DNA of 24,573 nucleotides. It comes from a virus. The translations under genes were made by a program, and so were the position numbers. The stretch covers positions 1 through 24,573 of the IMG/VR virus record IMGVR_UViG_3300049846_001136, one strand, 5' to 3'. Position 1 is the first letter of the stretch; each line of letters begins with the position of its first letter. Positions 15,079 to 22,791 of this stretch are shown one piece after another. Under the pieces are notes generated by a model. That model searched no databases. It saw nothing but the letters and a program-made list of their open reading frames with translations, and was not told where the DNA came from.

Positions 15079-17128
15079 CTAGTGCTCTCCTTTCAAGGTC
15101 ATATTCCATCTGTTTTTCAATCTGTTTATCTTGATTCATAAGCATTCTTCCTCGGACATCCGGCTGCATTCCAAGCTTCTGAACAACCTGTGCTTTCTCT
15201 CCGTCAGCTAGAGATTCAAAGTCAATTTTCAGAAGTTCATTCATAGTATCAGGATTTGGAGGTTGAGGTTGAGGATTGTAATAAAGCTCTGCATTCTCAA
15301 TATCAAGTGTTTCATAGAATAACTTCATGGCATTTGCAAGTTGCTGAGGTCCTACAACCCCTGTTTGTAAAGCCACTGGGTTTGTAGCGCCCATCATAAC
15401 TGTTTGGGCCTTCTGTAATCTAACATTAGGATTTGTATTCTGGTCATTACCTCTAACAGTTATACGATATTTACCTTGAATTTCCTCACGGGTAAGTTTT
15501 AACCTCTCCCACTGATTCTGGAAGTATTCAAACTCATATTCATCAGGCCCATATTGACACCATAAATCCCACATCATAGAGAATAGGTCTGAGAACTTCT
15601 CTATATGTAAAGAGGCATCCAGGCTAAATACTTTCTGCTGGTCTTGTTGTTGAAGCGAGACTTCACCAAATGTACGTGGCTCCCTCTTATTAATCTGAGA
15701 TTGTAGAGTAAAGTCTGCCTGTCCTATGCACTCTTCTATCCTCCCAAGCAGTATCTGTTCCTCCTTCTCATAGGAGAACTCCACATTAGGGTTATTGTTA
15801 TTCAATATGTCTATCGTATTTCGCAGGTCTCCCATGCCGTGAATTGGGATACCCTGGTTAGGAATAAATTGCACAAGGTTTGGATTAACCATTCCAGCAC
15901 GATAAACAAACATGGGAGTATTCCTAATCGTCTGCTGGTCAATCTTCTGCATATGCTGGATATCAATTTCTTTAATGATATCTTCAATAAGCTCAACTAA
16001 CCCCCTATGCGCATACCACCTATCATCTGTTAACTCATAGTACAGTTTTACAAATGGCCACTTTCCATTATTAAGCGTCAGACTTATTTTTCTTAGAACC
16101 TTTTTAAATTCAGGCGCTAATGTAAATACACACTTCTCCGGCTCTCCATCCCCATTTAAGTCATACCATTCATACCACTCTACTATCTTAACGTGACCTG
16201 AGGGATTGTTTAGCCTCTCAATTCCCTCTCTCATATTCTTTGTCTGATCTGTAAGTTTAACCTTAGCGTCCTTAAAAGCCTCAATCTCATCAATAGCTTT
16301 TTTATCCCACCCTTTTCCTATAGCATTTTGCTTAATCTCATGAAGAGGCTTGTACATAACATGCCCGCAGTATTCAAGTCTTTGCTCATCAAAGCCACCA
16401 TCTGAAGGGGCATAAAAATCCTCAGGAGAAATTATCTCAATATCAGGGGAATCATATAAAACATCTTTTAACTTAATAGATATTTCTTCTTCTCCAGACA
16501 AAGCCTCTTTAACTGCCTCCATCAACTCCTGGGTATTCTCATCCCGAACTCTATCGGACATATCGGCTTCTGTAACTTGAGCAAGTAGCTGTACAAGTTG
16601 CTCCTCATTCTTATCCGGGTCAAAGAATTCAATGAGCTCATCCACTTCCATGTCGTCTAGCCTAAATGTCTCAAGACGTGTAGTAGTCTCTACACGATAA
16701 TAGGGCTTAATAATGTAGAATCCCTTCTCAAGCTCCTGGTCTATCGCTATAACACTTCTTGGCTTAATCTTTGCCACATTCATAAGAAGATGGTCTAGAA
16801 ACTTCTCTATCTTCCTTGCTGTTTGTGTATTCCCTGAAGGAGTTGGAACTACCTGAGCTACTGGCCTAATTCCAAATATTACATTAACTAAAGCTGATTT
16901 TAACTTCCTAATCTTTGTTTCTGCGGTAGGCATGCGGATATTTGAACACCCGACAAATGGAAATGTCTTGGTTTTCTTAATTCTCATCCGCAATCTATGA
17001 AATTTGTCTTGATTGGCAAGCCAAGTAGAAGTGTTGGCCTCGCAAGTCTCTATCTTTTTTTCAATATGGGAATAACATTCCTCTGAAGTAGGCACTTTAT
17101 TCTCTTTCTTCTTAGATTTATATTCCAT
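15035..17128 (-). CDS. Portal protein
   Basis: The 697-residue protein has the landmarks of large podovirus/SU10-type portals. FPFVGCSNIRMPTAE (56-70) and the helical wing follow the N-terminus. GFYIIKPYYRVET (136-148) and ISPEDFYAPSDG (233-244) are typical clip/wing strands. EWYEWYDLNGDGEPEKCVF (317-335) has the 'y D.nGDG..E' signature. YAHRGLVELIEDIIKEID (372-389) is the conserved 'G..e.l...q.eiN' crown/stem helix region. The last ~45 residues are Lys/Glu/Gln-rich (a barrel-like tail). It would form the dodecameric DNA channel that docks TerL. It lies 33 nt downstream of TerL, preceded by AGAGGG. Confidence 0.9.
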   Translation of the reverse strand: MEYKSKKKENKVPTSEECYSHIEKKIETCEANTSTWLANQDKFHRLRMRIKKTKTFPFVGCSNIRMPTAETKIRKLKSALVNVIFGIRPVAQVVPTPSGNTQTARKIEKFLDHLLMNVAKIKPRSVIAIDQELEKGFYIIKPYYRVETTTRLETFRLDDMEVDELIEFFDPDKNEEQLVQLLAQVTEADMSDRVRDENTQELMEAVKEALSGEEEISIKLKDVLYDSPDIEIISPEDFYAPSDGGFDEQRLEYCGHVMYKPLHEIKQNAIGKGWDKKAIDEIEAFKDAKVKLTDQTKNMREGIERLNNPSGHVKIVEWYEWYDLNGDGEPEKCVFTLAPEFKKVLRKISLTLNNGKWPFVKLYYELTDDRWYAHRGLVELIEDIIKEIDIQHMQKIDQQTIRNTPMFVYRAGMVNPNLVQFIPNQGIPIHGMGDLRNTIDILNNNNPNVEFSYEKEEQILLGRIEECIGQADFTLQSQINKREPRTFGEVSLQQQDQQKVFSLDASLHIEKFSDLFSMMWDLWCQYGPDEYEFEYFQNQWERLKLTREEIQGKYRITVRGNDQNTNPNVRLQKAQTVMMGATNPVALQTGVVGPQQLANAMKLFYETLDIENAELYYNPQPQPPNPDTMNELLKIDFESLADGEKAQVVQKLGMQPDVRGRMLMNQDKQIEKQMEYDLERRALDAKEKQASKQPKKK

Positions 17129-17161
17129 GTTATCCCTCTTGAGTCTATTATGAACCTATTG

Positions 17162-18625
17162 TCAACTATTCCAACCATAGTCATTGGGCATCTTAACCTC
17201 ACTCTTATCAAACTTATTATCTTGAGACATAAAAACAGGCTGTATTAATTGCTCGGCATATGCCATACAATCAATAATGTCATCCCATCTTTGATCTAAA
17301 TTTGGATTAAGTGAGGCTATTTCTTCGAATGCCTCATCATGAGACTCCCCAATGTAATATTTGCCTTGCTCAAATAGTGGTTGAAGCGCCGCTATAATTC
17401 TGGACGCCTTCCCTCTCTTAGCTACCCCTTGGGCGGTAATATACGTATTCTTAAGCTCCGCAAACGGTGGATATATCCTCCTATCATTTGCTTTATTAAC
17501 GAAGCTCCGAAATATCTCCGACTCTGTTCCTTGAGCCGGAATCCCAAGGGATGTTATTATGGTCCTACTAGACAACCACATATTTAACACAGAATCTATA
17601 AACTCTCCTTGCGGCGCATGTGTTCTAATATACGAAACTAAATACCTATTCATCTTCTGGTCTATTCCAACAAGGCAGGCTACTTTAAAATCCGCATGTT
17701 CCTCCTCTGAATAGGCAGGGTCTACGGTAATGACGCATGATAACTGTTGGGGAAGCTCCTTCCACCTTCTTATCTTATCTTGTGATATAGATGTTGTATC
17801 AGATGCCATTGGGTCATTTAGGTATTCTGAGCTAAACGCCCAGGAGCCTATTTCCTTTTTTCTCTGTTGCAATCTTTCGTGAGGCCAAAGTTCCGGCCAA
17901 AGCTCATTGCCTTCTTTTTCAACCTTATCATGATAAGCCCTATATATCTTCTTCTCCCAACCGTTATTAGAATCAAGTATTTGTTTAAGCACAGCAAGTT
18001 GGGATATAATTGAACCTACTATTAATAGTTGACCGGAAGGAGTTAACGCAGGCAAGCATGACTTAAATATCCAGTCGGAAACTTTTCTTCTTTGTTCCTC
18101 TGACTTTACAGAATCATCTGTCTCTATATCATCTAGGATGATGCAATCGGGTCTAAATCCTCTAATCTGTCCTTCCGACCCTCTTGCCCTAAATGTAACC
18201 CCTGTCTTAAGAGTAGCATGAGTCTCACTCCACTTGTCCGTTATCATATCCCCAAACCATCTTATTAACTTCTGATTTGACTCAAACTCTCTCTTAACTC
18301 TCCGAAGCATTTCTTTCGCAAGAGTTTCTGAGGCAGAGATGATAACGATATCCTGATATTTATTAAACACTCCAAGCCATATTGGGTAAATAATAGAACA
18401 CACATAGGACTTTGCGAATCCCCTTGGGGCGGCCACAACAAGGCGCTTCTCTACAAGAAGCATTTCATACATATCTCTATGAAACTGAGGAATCTTAGAG
18501 GTTAATAAATGCCCTAGAAATTGCTCTGCAAATATCCTTATATCCTCGGCGCAGGCTTTTATAAGAGCTGTCTTTATGTCCTCTTGCTCATGAGGGCTTA
18601 TCTTCTCAACAAGTGTTTTTCTCAT
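17162..18625 (-). CDS. terL: Terminase large subunit
   Basis: This packaging motor ATPase and nuclease has 487 residues. The Walker A-like P-loop is AAPRGFAKS (65-73). The strand DIVIISASETLAKE (92-105) precedes it in the ATPase core order. Walker B CIILDDIE (161-168) carries Asp165/Asp166 and the catalytic-type Glu168, and LLIVGSII (200-207) is the coupling motif. The nuclease domain starts CVITVDPAYSEEEHADF (297-313) with Asp302 as a first metal ligand. DQRWDDIIDCMAYAEQL (444-460) supplies the C-terminal acidic residues. Length and all motifs are intact. The start overlaps the stop of the aminotransferase gene as ATGA, which ties cargo cluster A to the packaging operon. Confidence 0.95.
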   Translation of the reverse strand: MRKTLVEKISPHEQEDIKTALIKACAEDIRIFAEQFLGHLLTSKIPQFHRDMYEMLLVEKRLVVAAPRGFAKSYVCSIIYPIWLGVFNKYQDIVIISASETLAKEMLRRVKREFESNQKLIRWFGDMITDKWSETHATLKTGVTFRARGSEGQIRGFRPDCIILDDIETDDSVKSEEQRRKVSDWIFKSCLPALTPSGQLLIVGSIISQLAVLKQILDSNNGWEKKIYRAYHDKVEKEGNELWPELWPHERLQQRKKEIGSWAFSSEYLNDPMASDTTSISQDKIRRWKELPQQLSCVITVDPAYSEEEHADFKVACLVGIDQKMNRYLVSYIRTHAPQGEFIDSVLNMWLSSRTIITSLGIPAQGTESEIFRSFVNKANDRRIYPPFAELKNTYITAQGVAKRGKASRIIAALQPLFEQGKYYIGESHDEAFEEIASLNPNLDQRWDDIIDCMAYAEQLIQPVFMSQDNKFDKSEVKMPNDYGWNS

Positions 18626-19722
18626 TTTATACTAAAAAGAACCTCTATTATCCTATTGATATCACTCTTGGTATGTTCTGTTGATAGAAATAGAAGCCCA
18701 TTTGAACCAACGTGAATACCGCTTCTAATAAAAACCTCCCTAGTCTTCTTGCGAAGCTCTAAATCTTCAAGCCTATCTCTATCGGCCCTTGATTCAGGGA
18801 TACTCTTAGTAAATAGCAATCTTAGAAATGACCCAACGCCTATAACCGATAACTTCTTATGATTATCAATAGAACACTTAAGATACTCGGCCTTAGCATC
18901 TAGCTCCATTAGAACATTCTCATTAACATTCTTTAACACTTCATTTCCGGCAGATAGGGTAATGGGATTTCCTGAAAATGTTCCTCCAAGAAAAACTTTA
19001 TCTGCTAATTGGTAATGCTTAGAGAGTGTAACTATCCCAATAGGAAAGCCCCCTCCAACAACCTTCCCATAGGTTGATATATCGGGTCTTATGCCATAAA
19101 TCCTTCTGCTATCCGTTCTTATCCCCGATATAATCTCATCAAATCCAAGTAGAATATCATTCTCATCACAGTATTTTCTTAAGGCTTCTATTAATGGCCT
19201 GTTGATATAGGGGTTTGAACCTTGGAATGGCTCAATAAATATCATGGCCGTCTTTCCTGGACAAATTCTATCCAACTCGCAAGCATCATACTCAATCTCT
19301 TTTACATTCTCCGCATACACCCCATTCTTATTTGAGAAATAAACTGTGTCATCATAACTTCCATGCCAAGAACCTTTAAATATCACAATCTCTTTGCGCC
19401 CTGTAATACACCTTGCTATTCTAAACGCTCTCATAACAGCCTCAGAGCCTGAGTTGCAGAACACAACATCTCTAAACTTAACATGCTTATTGAGACTCTC
19501 TAAAAACTCCTCATGTATCTTATGAGGATAGGCAAAGGCTGTGCCATTTGATATATCGCCCACAAGCCTTTTTTTAAGAAACTCCGGGGAATGGCCGAAT
19601 AGATGCACGCCTCCCGACATAGAGAAATCAAGATACTTTTTTCCGTTTATAACAATAACTTGTTTGTGGCCAAAATCTACAAGACGGCCTTTATCGTATT
19701 CTGCGTTTAGGACTCTACCCAT
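18622..19722 (-). CDS. Class III PLP aminotransferase, glutamate-1-semialdehyde aminomutase-like
   Basis: The fold-type I PLP enzyme is recognised by SGSEAVMRAFRIARCITGR (91-109; phosphate binding and substrate helix), FKGSWHGSYDD (115-125), IFIEPFQGSNPY (161-172), FDEIISGIR (194-202; Asp195 contacts the PLP ring nitrogen) and YGKVVGGGFPIGI (218-230) with the Schiff-base Lys220. FLGGTFSGNPITLSAG follows. At 366 residues it is shorter than typical GSAM (about 430), mainly at the N-terminus, but the core is complete. GSAM-like enzymes also occur in surface-polysaccharide clusters, where they act on sugar or keto-acid substrates. With neighbouring radical SAM and methyltransferase genes, a modified-sugar or small-molecule role is more likely than tetrapyrrole synthesis (inference). 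Confidence 0.85.
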   Translation of the reverse strand: MGRVLNAEYDKGRLVDFGHKQVIVINGKKYLDFSMSGGVHLFGHSPEFLKKRLVGDISNGTAFAYPHKIHEEFLESLNKHVKFRDVVFCNSGSEAVMRAFRIARCITGRKEIVIFKGSWHGSYDDTVYFSNKNGVYAENVKEIEYDACELDRICPGKTAMIFIEPFQGSNPYINRPLIEALRKYCDENDILLGFDEIISGIRTDSRRIYGIRPDISTYGKVVGGGFPIGIVTLSKHYQLADKVFLGGTFSGNPITLSAGNEVLKNVNENVLMELDAKAEYLKCSIDNHKKLSVIGVGSFLRLLFTKSIPESRADRDRLEDLELRKKTREVFIRSGIHVGSNGLLFLSTEHTKSDINRIIEVLFSIK

Positions 19723-20498
19723 AACTTCCTATGCTCTTCTCCGTGAACAATTCCATTTGCGTCACATTTATTACAGGGTGAATCTTTTCGAGCCTCGAAC
19801 AATTTCTTTCTAAACCGTGTCATATGGTCTGATTTCCAGATGTCAAATAAAGACTCCGTATTTATATTCCCAAACTTAACTTTCCGATTCCAATCTTGAG
19901 GACACAATAGCACATCTCCATTCCAGTCAATCATCATGGAGTAGGCAGGGTAATAGCAGGGATTACTTATTTGGGCAGTATTTAATGTCCCTCCCCTATT
20001 TGTAAGTTTAAAGCCATCAAATCTTGGCCTTATCATAACCCTATCCATGTAATCCTTTGTCATTGTCTCAATAATAGAAAGCCTCTTTTTCTCATACACG
20101 GATATTAGGAGCATATTGATGCCAAGCTTCATAAGCACCTCAACCTTAGCCTTACTCAAATAATCTCCATTAGTCACAACATCCACTTTGCAGACTTCAC
20201 TAAGCAGACCAACCGCTAACTGCAAATCCTTGTACATAAAAGGTTCTGAGAACCCTGAAAATACTACAAGGCCCTTGTAATTTAATGCCCCAAGCTGTCC
20301 ATACAACTTCTTAATAAGCTCAAAGCTCATCTCATTCGGGTTATTTGGCGCAATCTCACTATTTGATCTTGGGCAAAAAGTACAAGCTCTATTACAAGAA
20401 TCAATAGGAGATATTTCAATAATACTCGGTAGAGGCACGCCATCTTTTAATACCAAAGATTCTTGAATAACCTTCTCCAATCTCTCTATATTATCCAT
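19707..20498 (-). CDS. Radical SAM protein with C-terminal SPASM-like cysteines
   Basis: The [4Fe-4S]/SAM motif C-x3-C-x2-C is at Cys35, Cys39 and Cys42 in ISPIDSCNRACTFCPRSN. The barrel continues with VVFSGFSEPFMYKDL (78-92), equivalent to the 'GGEP' SAM-contact motif but written GFSEP, and VVTNGDYLSKAKV (107-119). Later cysteines at 181 (NPCYYP), 199 (GDVLLCPQDWN), 242 and 245 (CNKC) match a SPASM/twitch auxiliary cluster domain. The 263 residues make a complete protein. Related proteins modify peptides or sugars; the substrate here is unknown. It overlaps the aminotransferase start by 16 nt, suggesting that the two enzymes work in one pathway. Confidence 0.85.
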   Translation of the reverse strand: MDNIERLEKVIQESLVLKDGVPLPSIIEISPIDSCNRACTFCPRSNSEIAPNNPNEMSFELIKKLYGQLGALNYKGLVVFSGFSEPFMYKDLQLAVGLLSEVCKVDVVTNGDYLSKAKVEVLMKLGINMLLISVYEKKRLSIIETMTKDYMDRVMIRPRFDGFKLTNRGGTLNTAQISNPCYYPAYSMMIDWNGDVLLCPQDWNRKVKFGNINTESLFDIWKSDHMTRFRKKLFEARKDSPCNKCDANGIVHGEEHRKLWVES

Positions 20499-21121
20499 TA
20501 GCTTCTCTTCCTTGCCACAATGACCATAAATCCTGTGCTTTCGTCCACTAGCGGATAAAACCTATTTATATCCTGATGAAAGTAACTAATGCTATACCCT
20601 TTTAAGATATTTGAGAATATGCTAAGGAGTTCTTTTTTTGGCAACTCATTTACATGGTATGGGTTTGTGACATAGGGCTTATTATCTTTTAACCTTAGCA
20701 TTGGTGTTGTAAGAAACAAAATCCCATCTTCTTTTAGCATCACATTAAAATCAATTAGCATATCTATAGAATCTGATTTCTTTAGATGTTCAAACGTCTC
20801 TATGCACACAATAGAATCATACCTTAGACTTGTATCAATCGTCTTTATGTCCTGCTCAACAAACTTTATGTCTTCCTCACTGTTAAAAGCCTTTGCGTAT
20901 GTAATAGCATCATGAGAAATATCAATCCCAGTCACTGACCCTGAATACCCAAGTATCTTTGAGCCATAGCCTGACCCGCAAGAACAGTCGAGTATTTGGC
21001 CGTAGGCAAAGTTTTGCGCAAAAAAATAACGTGAAATGTGCTTTACAACATTATCATTTGTAAAATCAAAAGGTTCTTTAATGTAAAGTCTCTCAGGGCT
21101 AAGCTCTTTGGCTTTATTCAT
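20498..21121 (-). CDS. Class I SAM-dependent methyltransferase
   Basis: Motif I is ILDCSCGSGYGSKIL (53-67 counted from the upstream ATG), followed by the acidic residue of SVTGIDISHDAI, then IKFVEQDIKTI and the UbiG-like 'post' motif YDSIVCIETFEHLKKSD. LKEDGILFLTTPM is the usual next strand. Two starts are possible. The ATG at 21151 has no ribosome site and overlaps the small zinc gene. The ATG at 21121 has AAAGG about 5 nt upstream and lies 2 nt after that gene's TAG, so I chose it; the domain is complete either way. The substrate cannot be read from sequence; a sugar or the product of the adjacent enzymes is plausible. Confidence 0.8.
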   Translation of the reverse strand: MNKAKELSPERLYIKEPFDFTNDNVVKHISRYFFAQNFAYGQILDCSCGSGYGSKILGYSGSVTGIDISHDAITYAKAFNSEEDIKFVEQDIKTIDTSLRYDSIVCIETFEHLKKSDSIDMLIDFNVMLKEDGILFLTTPMLRLKDNKPYVTNPYHVNELPKKELLSIFSNILKGYSISYFHQDINRFYPLVDESTGFMVIVARKRS

Positions 21122-21123
21122 TT

Positions 21124-21330
21124 CTACCTTTCCATAAGACAGTTTAGACATATAATCATATAGCTTTTGTTGTGTTTATAACAAAAATCCCAGTTGTTTA
21201 CTGACTTGTAAATAATCTTTGTGTACAAAACCCTCCGCCTCGTCCATCTTTTTGCGCAATCAACACAAACACATGCCGGTTCATGGCCAGGGTTTCTACC
21301 TCTCTTAACTTCCTTATCCTTTCTTCCCAA
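21124..21330 (-). CDS. Small zinc-binding-like protein (68 aa)
   Basis: The frame has a basic N-terminus and cysteines spaced as CVCVDC (20-25) and then C-x2-H ... C-x2-C at Cys50, His53, Cys61 and Cys64, enough for one or two zinc sites. I recognise no family. The start is TTG, preceded by GGGGAG at 7 nt, a better ribosome site than most genes here, so a TTG start is credible. It overlaps the end of the FkbM gene by 17 nt and ends 2 nt before the preferred start of the methyltransferase, fitting the operon tightly. The function is unknown. Confidence 0.6.
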   Translation of the reverse strand: MGRKDKEVKRGRNPGHEPACVCVDCAKRWTRRRVLYTKIIYKSVNNWDFCYKHNKSYMIICLNCLMER

Positions 21331-21937
21331 TCACAAGCTCCCCATAGTTAAAGAACTCAAAGCCATGCTTTATAAGACTATTAAGAATCGCAGGCCGAAC
21401 TTTAAACTCATCATGTATTTCTATTGCGATAGAACCGACATTTACAAGCCATGAATCTTCAAGAAACAACTCTTTCTCTCCGCCTTCTATGTCAATTTTG
21501 ACAATATCAGCCCCATCTCTTACTAACTCATGTATCGAATACCCTTGGATTGTTTGGTCCTCGGATTCCTTGGCGGGCTTGGCATAGTATGACCATTCTT
21601 TTGAGTCCCTAAAATCACGCCCAATAGATAGTAGACAGTTTTCACTCCACACCCCGCCATGAATTAACTTGGCATTTCTTCCTTCAAGGTTCATTTTGGC
21701 AATATTATAATTATCTCTGTCAATTTCAAGCGCAACTACACTAGAATTCTTAAACTCTTCCAAAAAGAACACGGATGCGAAGCCCACATTGGCCCCGCAA
21801 TCGAGGATTTTTAGATTTTGGCCCGCCTCAAACAACTCCACTATCGGCTGATACTGCCTCTCAATAAAAACTTGGTGCCAGCTACTTAAGTCCGACGCAG
21901 GCGGCGTTCGGCACAGCAACTTTCGGCCACTCTCCAT
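21314..21937 (-). CDS. FkbM-family methyltransferase
   Basis: The 207-residue protein shows the FkbM methyltransferase landmarks: motif I ILDCGANVGFASVFFLEEF (44-62), the acidic residue in VVALEIDRDNYNIAKMNL (67-84), and DIVKIDIEGGEKELF (144-158), whose 'K-I-D-I-E-G-x-E' is diagnostic for the family. SIAIEIHDEF follows. FkbM enzymes O-methylate sugars or polyketide hydroxyls. Here the substrate is presumably a glycan, given the transferases downstream (inference). It is the first gene after the 308-bp non-coding region and has the strongest ribosome site in the window (AGGAGG with ATG about 7-11 nt on), so it may be well translated. Confidence 0.85.
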   Translation of the reverse strand: MESGRKLLCRTPPASDLSSWHQVFIERQYQPIVELFEAGQNLKILDCGANVGFASVFFLEEFKNSSVVALEIDRDNYNIAKMNLEGRNAKLIHGGVWSENCLLSIGRDFRDSKEWSYYAKPAKESEDQTIQGYSIHELVRDGADIVKIDIEGGEKELFLEDSWLVNVGSIAIEIHDEFKVRPAILNSLIKHGFEFFNYGELVIGKKG

Positions 21938-21994
21938 CCTCTCCCTCCTGTTAATAATCTAAAAACTTAGAAAAGTTAAAAATATGGGGCGTAT

Positions 21995-22049
21995 AGGGGA
22001 GGGGGTTTATACACATAAATCGACCCCCATGGGGGCCTCCCCCCTCCCT
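21995..22049. repeat. C/G-rich nested inverted repeats
   Basis: The left arm AGGGGAGGGGG (21995-22005) can pair with CCCCCTCCCT (22040-22049), with one bulged base. Between them lies the perfect 12-bp palindrome CCCCCATGGGGG (22024-22035). Three to four G-runs occur on each strand, so G-quadruplex formation is also conceivable, though the loops are not ideal. There is no U-run downstream in the leftward transcript, so it is not a standard intrinsic terminator. Confidence 0.55.
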
Positions 22050-22087
22050 CTCCCTAATACCAAGGAATTTTTTCTCATAGTCATGTA

Positions 22088-22155
22088 AAATATGATAAAT
22101 AATCAAATTTTATTGATACATTTACATTATTTGAAATATGATAAATAATCAAATT
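22088..22155. repeat. Two direct copies of a 22-bp AT-rich repeat
   Basis: The copies at 22088-22109 and 22134-22155 are identical over 22 bp, with core TATGATAAATAATCAAATT and a 46-bp period. Weaker similarity continues for about 12 bp after each (TTGATACAT versus TTGATGTAT). AT-rich direct repeats at this spacing could be iterons of an origin, or binding sites of a regulator or of TerS. The right copy also supplies the -35 of a candidate leftward promoter. Confidence 0.7.
22124..22152 (-). promoter_or_regulatory. Candidate leftward promoter for the late operon
   Basis: Read on the minus strand: TTGATT (22152-22147), 17 nt, then TAATGT (22129-22124). Both boxes deviate from consensus and the region is AT-rich, so a chance match is possible. 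It would serve the FkbM gene and everything downstream, including TerL and the structural genes, if terS readthrough is not enough. Confidence 0.3.
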
Positions 22156-22205
22156 ACCTTGATGTATTAACAAGTGGCGCATAATGCGAGAATTACAGAG
22201 GGAAA

Positions 22206-22243
22206 CATACCAAGCGGTATGTATTTACATACCAAACGGTATG
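22206..22243. promoter_or_regulatory. Tandem 16-bp palindromes, operator-like
   Basis: CATACCAAGCGGTATG (22206-22221) and CATACCAAACGGTATG (22228-22243) are separated by 6 bp. Each has perfect 6-bp arms (CATACC/GGTATG) and a 4-bp centre; only one base differs between copies. The 22-bp period puts both on the same face of the helix, as for a dimeric repressor binding cooperatively. The pair begins 2 bp beyond the terS stop codon. In RNA the same sequence forms two consecutive hairpins, so an RNA role (processing or attenuation after terS) is the alternative. Confidence 0.65.
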
Positions 22244-22245
22244 GA

Positions 22246-22785
22246 TTATGCGAGCTCTTGGGCTTCGGCGTCCTGGGATTCTGTGTCAAGTGCTATATTT
22301 TGCGCTGTTTTTTCGATTAAAAATGGTGGGATTTTTGGTTGACGAGGTGATATCATTTTGCCATTTTCTTTCAGATAATTTCGGATACTTTCGAGCTCTC
22401 GATTATCGGCAATTATTGTGATATTTTGGGCGCCTTCAGAATCTCGTAAGTACTTGGAAGGATGTATTTTAGCTATTAGTTCATTGGCTCTAATTCTATC
22501 GCTATCTTTACCTGACTTTTCTGCTATTTCAACAAACCTTTTTAATACTTTTCCTAAAGTTTCTGCCTCAATAACATCCGACTCTACAAGCTGCTCCGCT
22601 ATGGCATCCTTAATAAGCTTGGACTTCATTAGCGTGCTTGCGCTGGCCGTTGCAAGCTTGCGATTTGGTTGATTGTAGGCCATGCTATAGGCCTCGCCTT
22701 GATTATAATTAGTCTTTGGGAGCATAAGAACAAATTTGCGCTGGAGTGGCTTGAGTTTATATATTGCGCTTTGCTTGGAGGCCAT
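22246..22785 (-). CDS. terS: Terminase small subunit
   Basis: The 179-residue protein begins with LKPLQRKFVLMLPKTNYNQGEAYSMAY (about 11-37), followed by a helix with ATASASTLMKSKLIKDAIAEQL (45-66). These are the DNA-binding helices of TerS proteins ('L...Q..F......N...A...AY', then 'A...as.Lmk...v...I..ql'). The central helical region (VLKRFVEIAEKSGKDSDRIRANELIAKI) would form the oligomerisation core, and the C-terminal tail is polar and acidic. TerS recognises phage DNA and hands it to TerL. Unusually, TerL is 3.6 kb away. The ATG has no ribosome site: the predicted transcript starts on or next to it, so leaderless translation is likely. Confidence 0.85.
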   Translation of the reverse strand: MASKQSAIYKLKPLQRKFVLMLPKTNYNQGEAYSMAYNQPNRKLATASASTLMKSKLIKDAIAEQLVESDVIEAETLGKVLKRFVEIAEKSGKDSDRIRANELIAKIHPSKYLRDSEGAQNITIIADNRELESIRNYLKENGKMISPRQPKIPPFLIEKTAQNIALDTESQDAEAQELA

Positions 22786-22791
22786 GGAATA

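Larger units (their letters stand above)
21938..22245. other. 308-bp non-coding region between terS and cargo cluster A
   Basis: No credible gene lies here on either strand. From right to left the stretch holds two tandem 16-bp palindromes, a copy of the motif TGGCGCATAAT (22175-22185) shared with the terS promoter, two copies of a 22-bp AT-rich direct repeat, and a C/G-rich inverted repeat that contrasts sharply with the AT-rich surroundings. The strong ribosome site of the FkbM gene follows. The density of symmetric elements suggests control of the long late operon, a packaging (pac) site near terS, or a replication origin. The sequence alone does not choose among these. Confidence 0.6.

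Noticed and set aside
18622-19722. Assignment of the aminotransferase to haem biosynthesis (hemL)
   Set aside because: It is about 60 residues shorter than typical HemL, and its neighbours are radical SAM and methyltransferase genes rather than tetrapyrrole genes, so only a family-level name is justified.
21988-22055. Strict G-quadruplex
   Set aside because: G-runs are present on both strands, but four runs with short loops are not available in a single strand. Nested hairpins explain the symmetry better.
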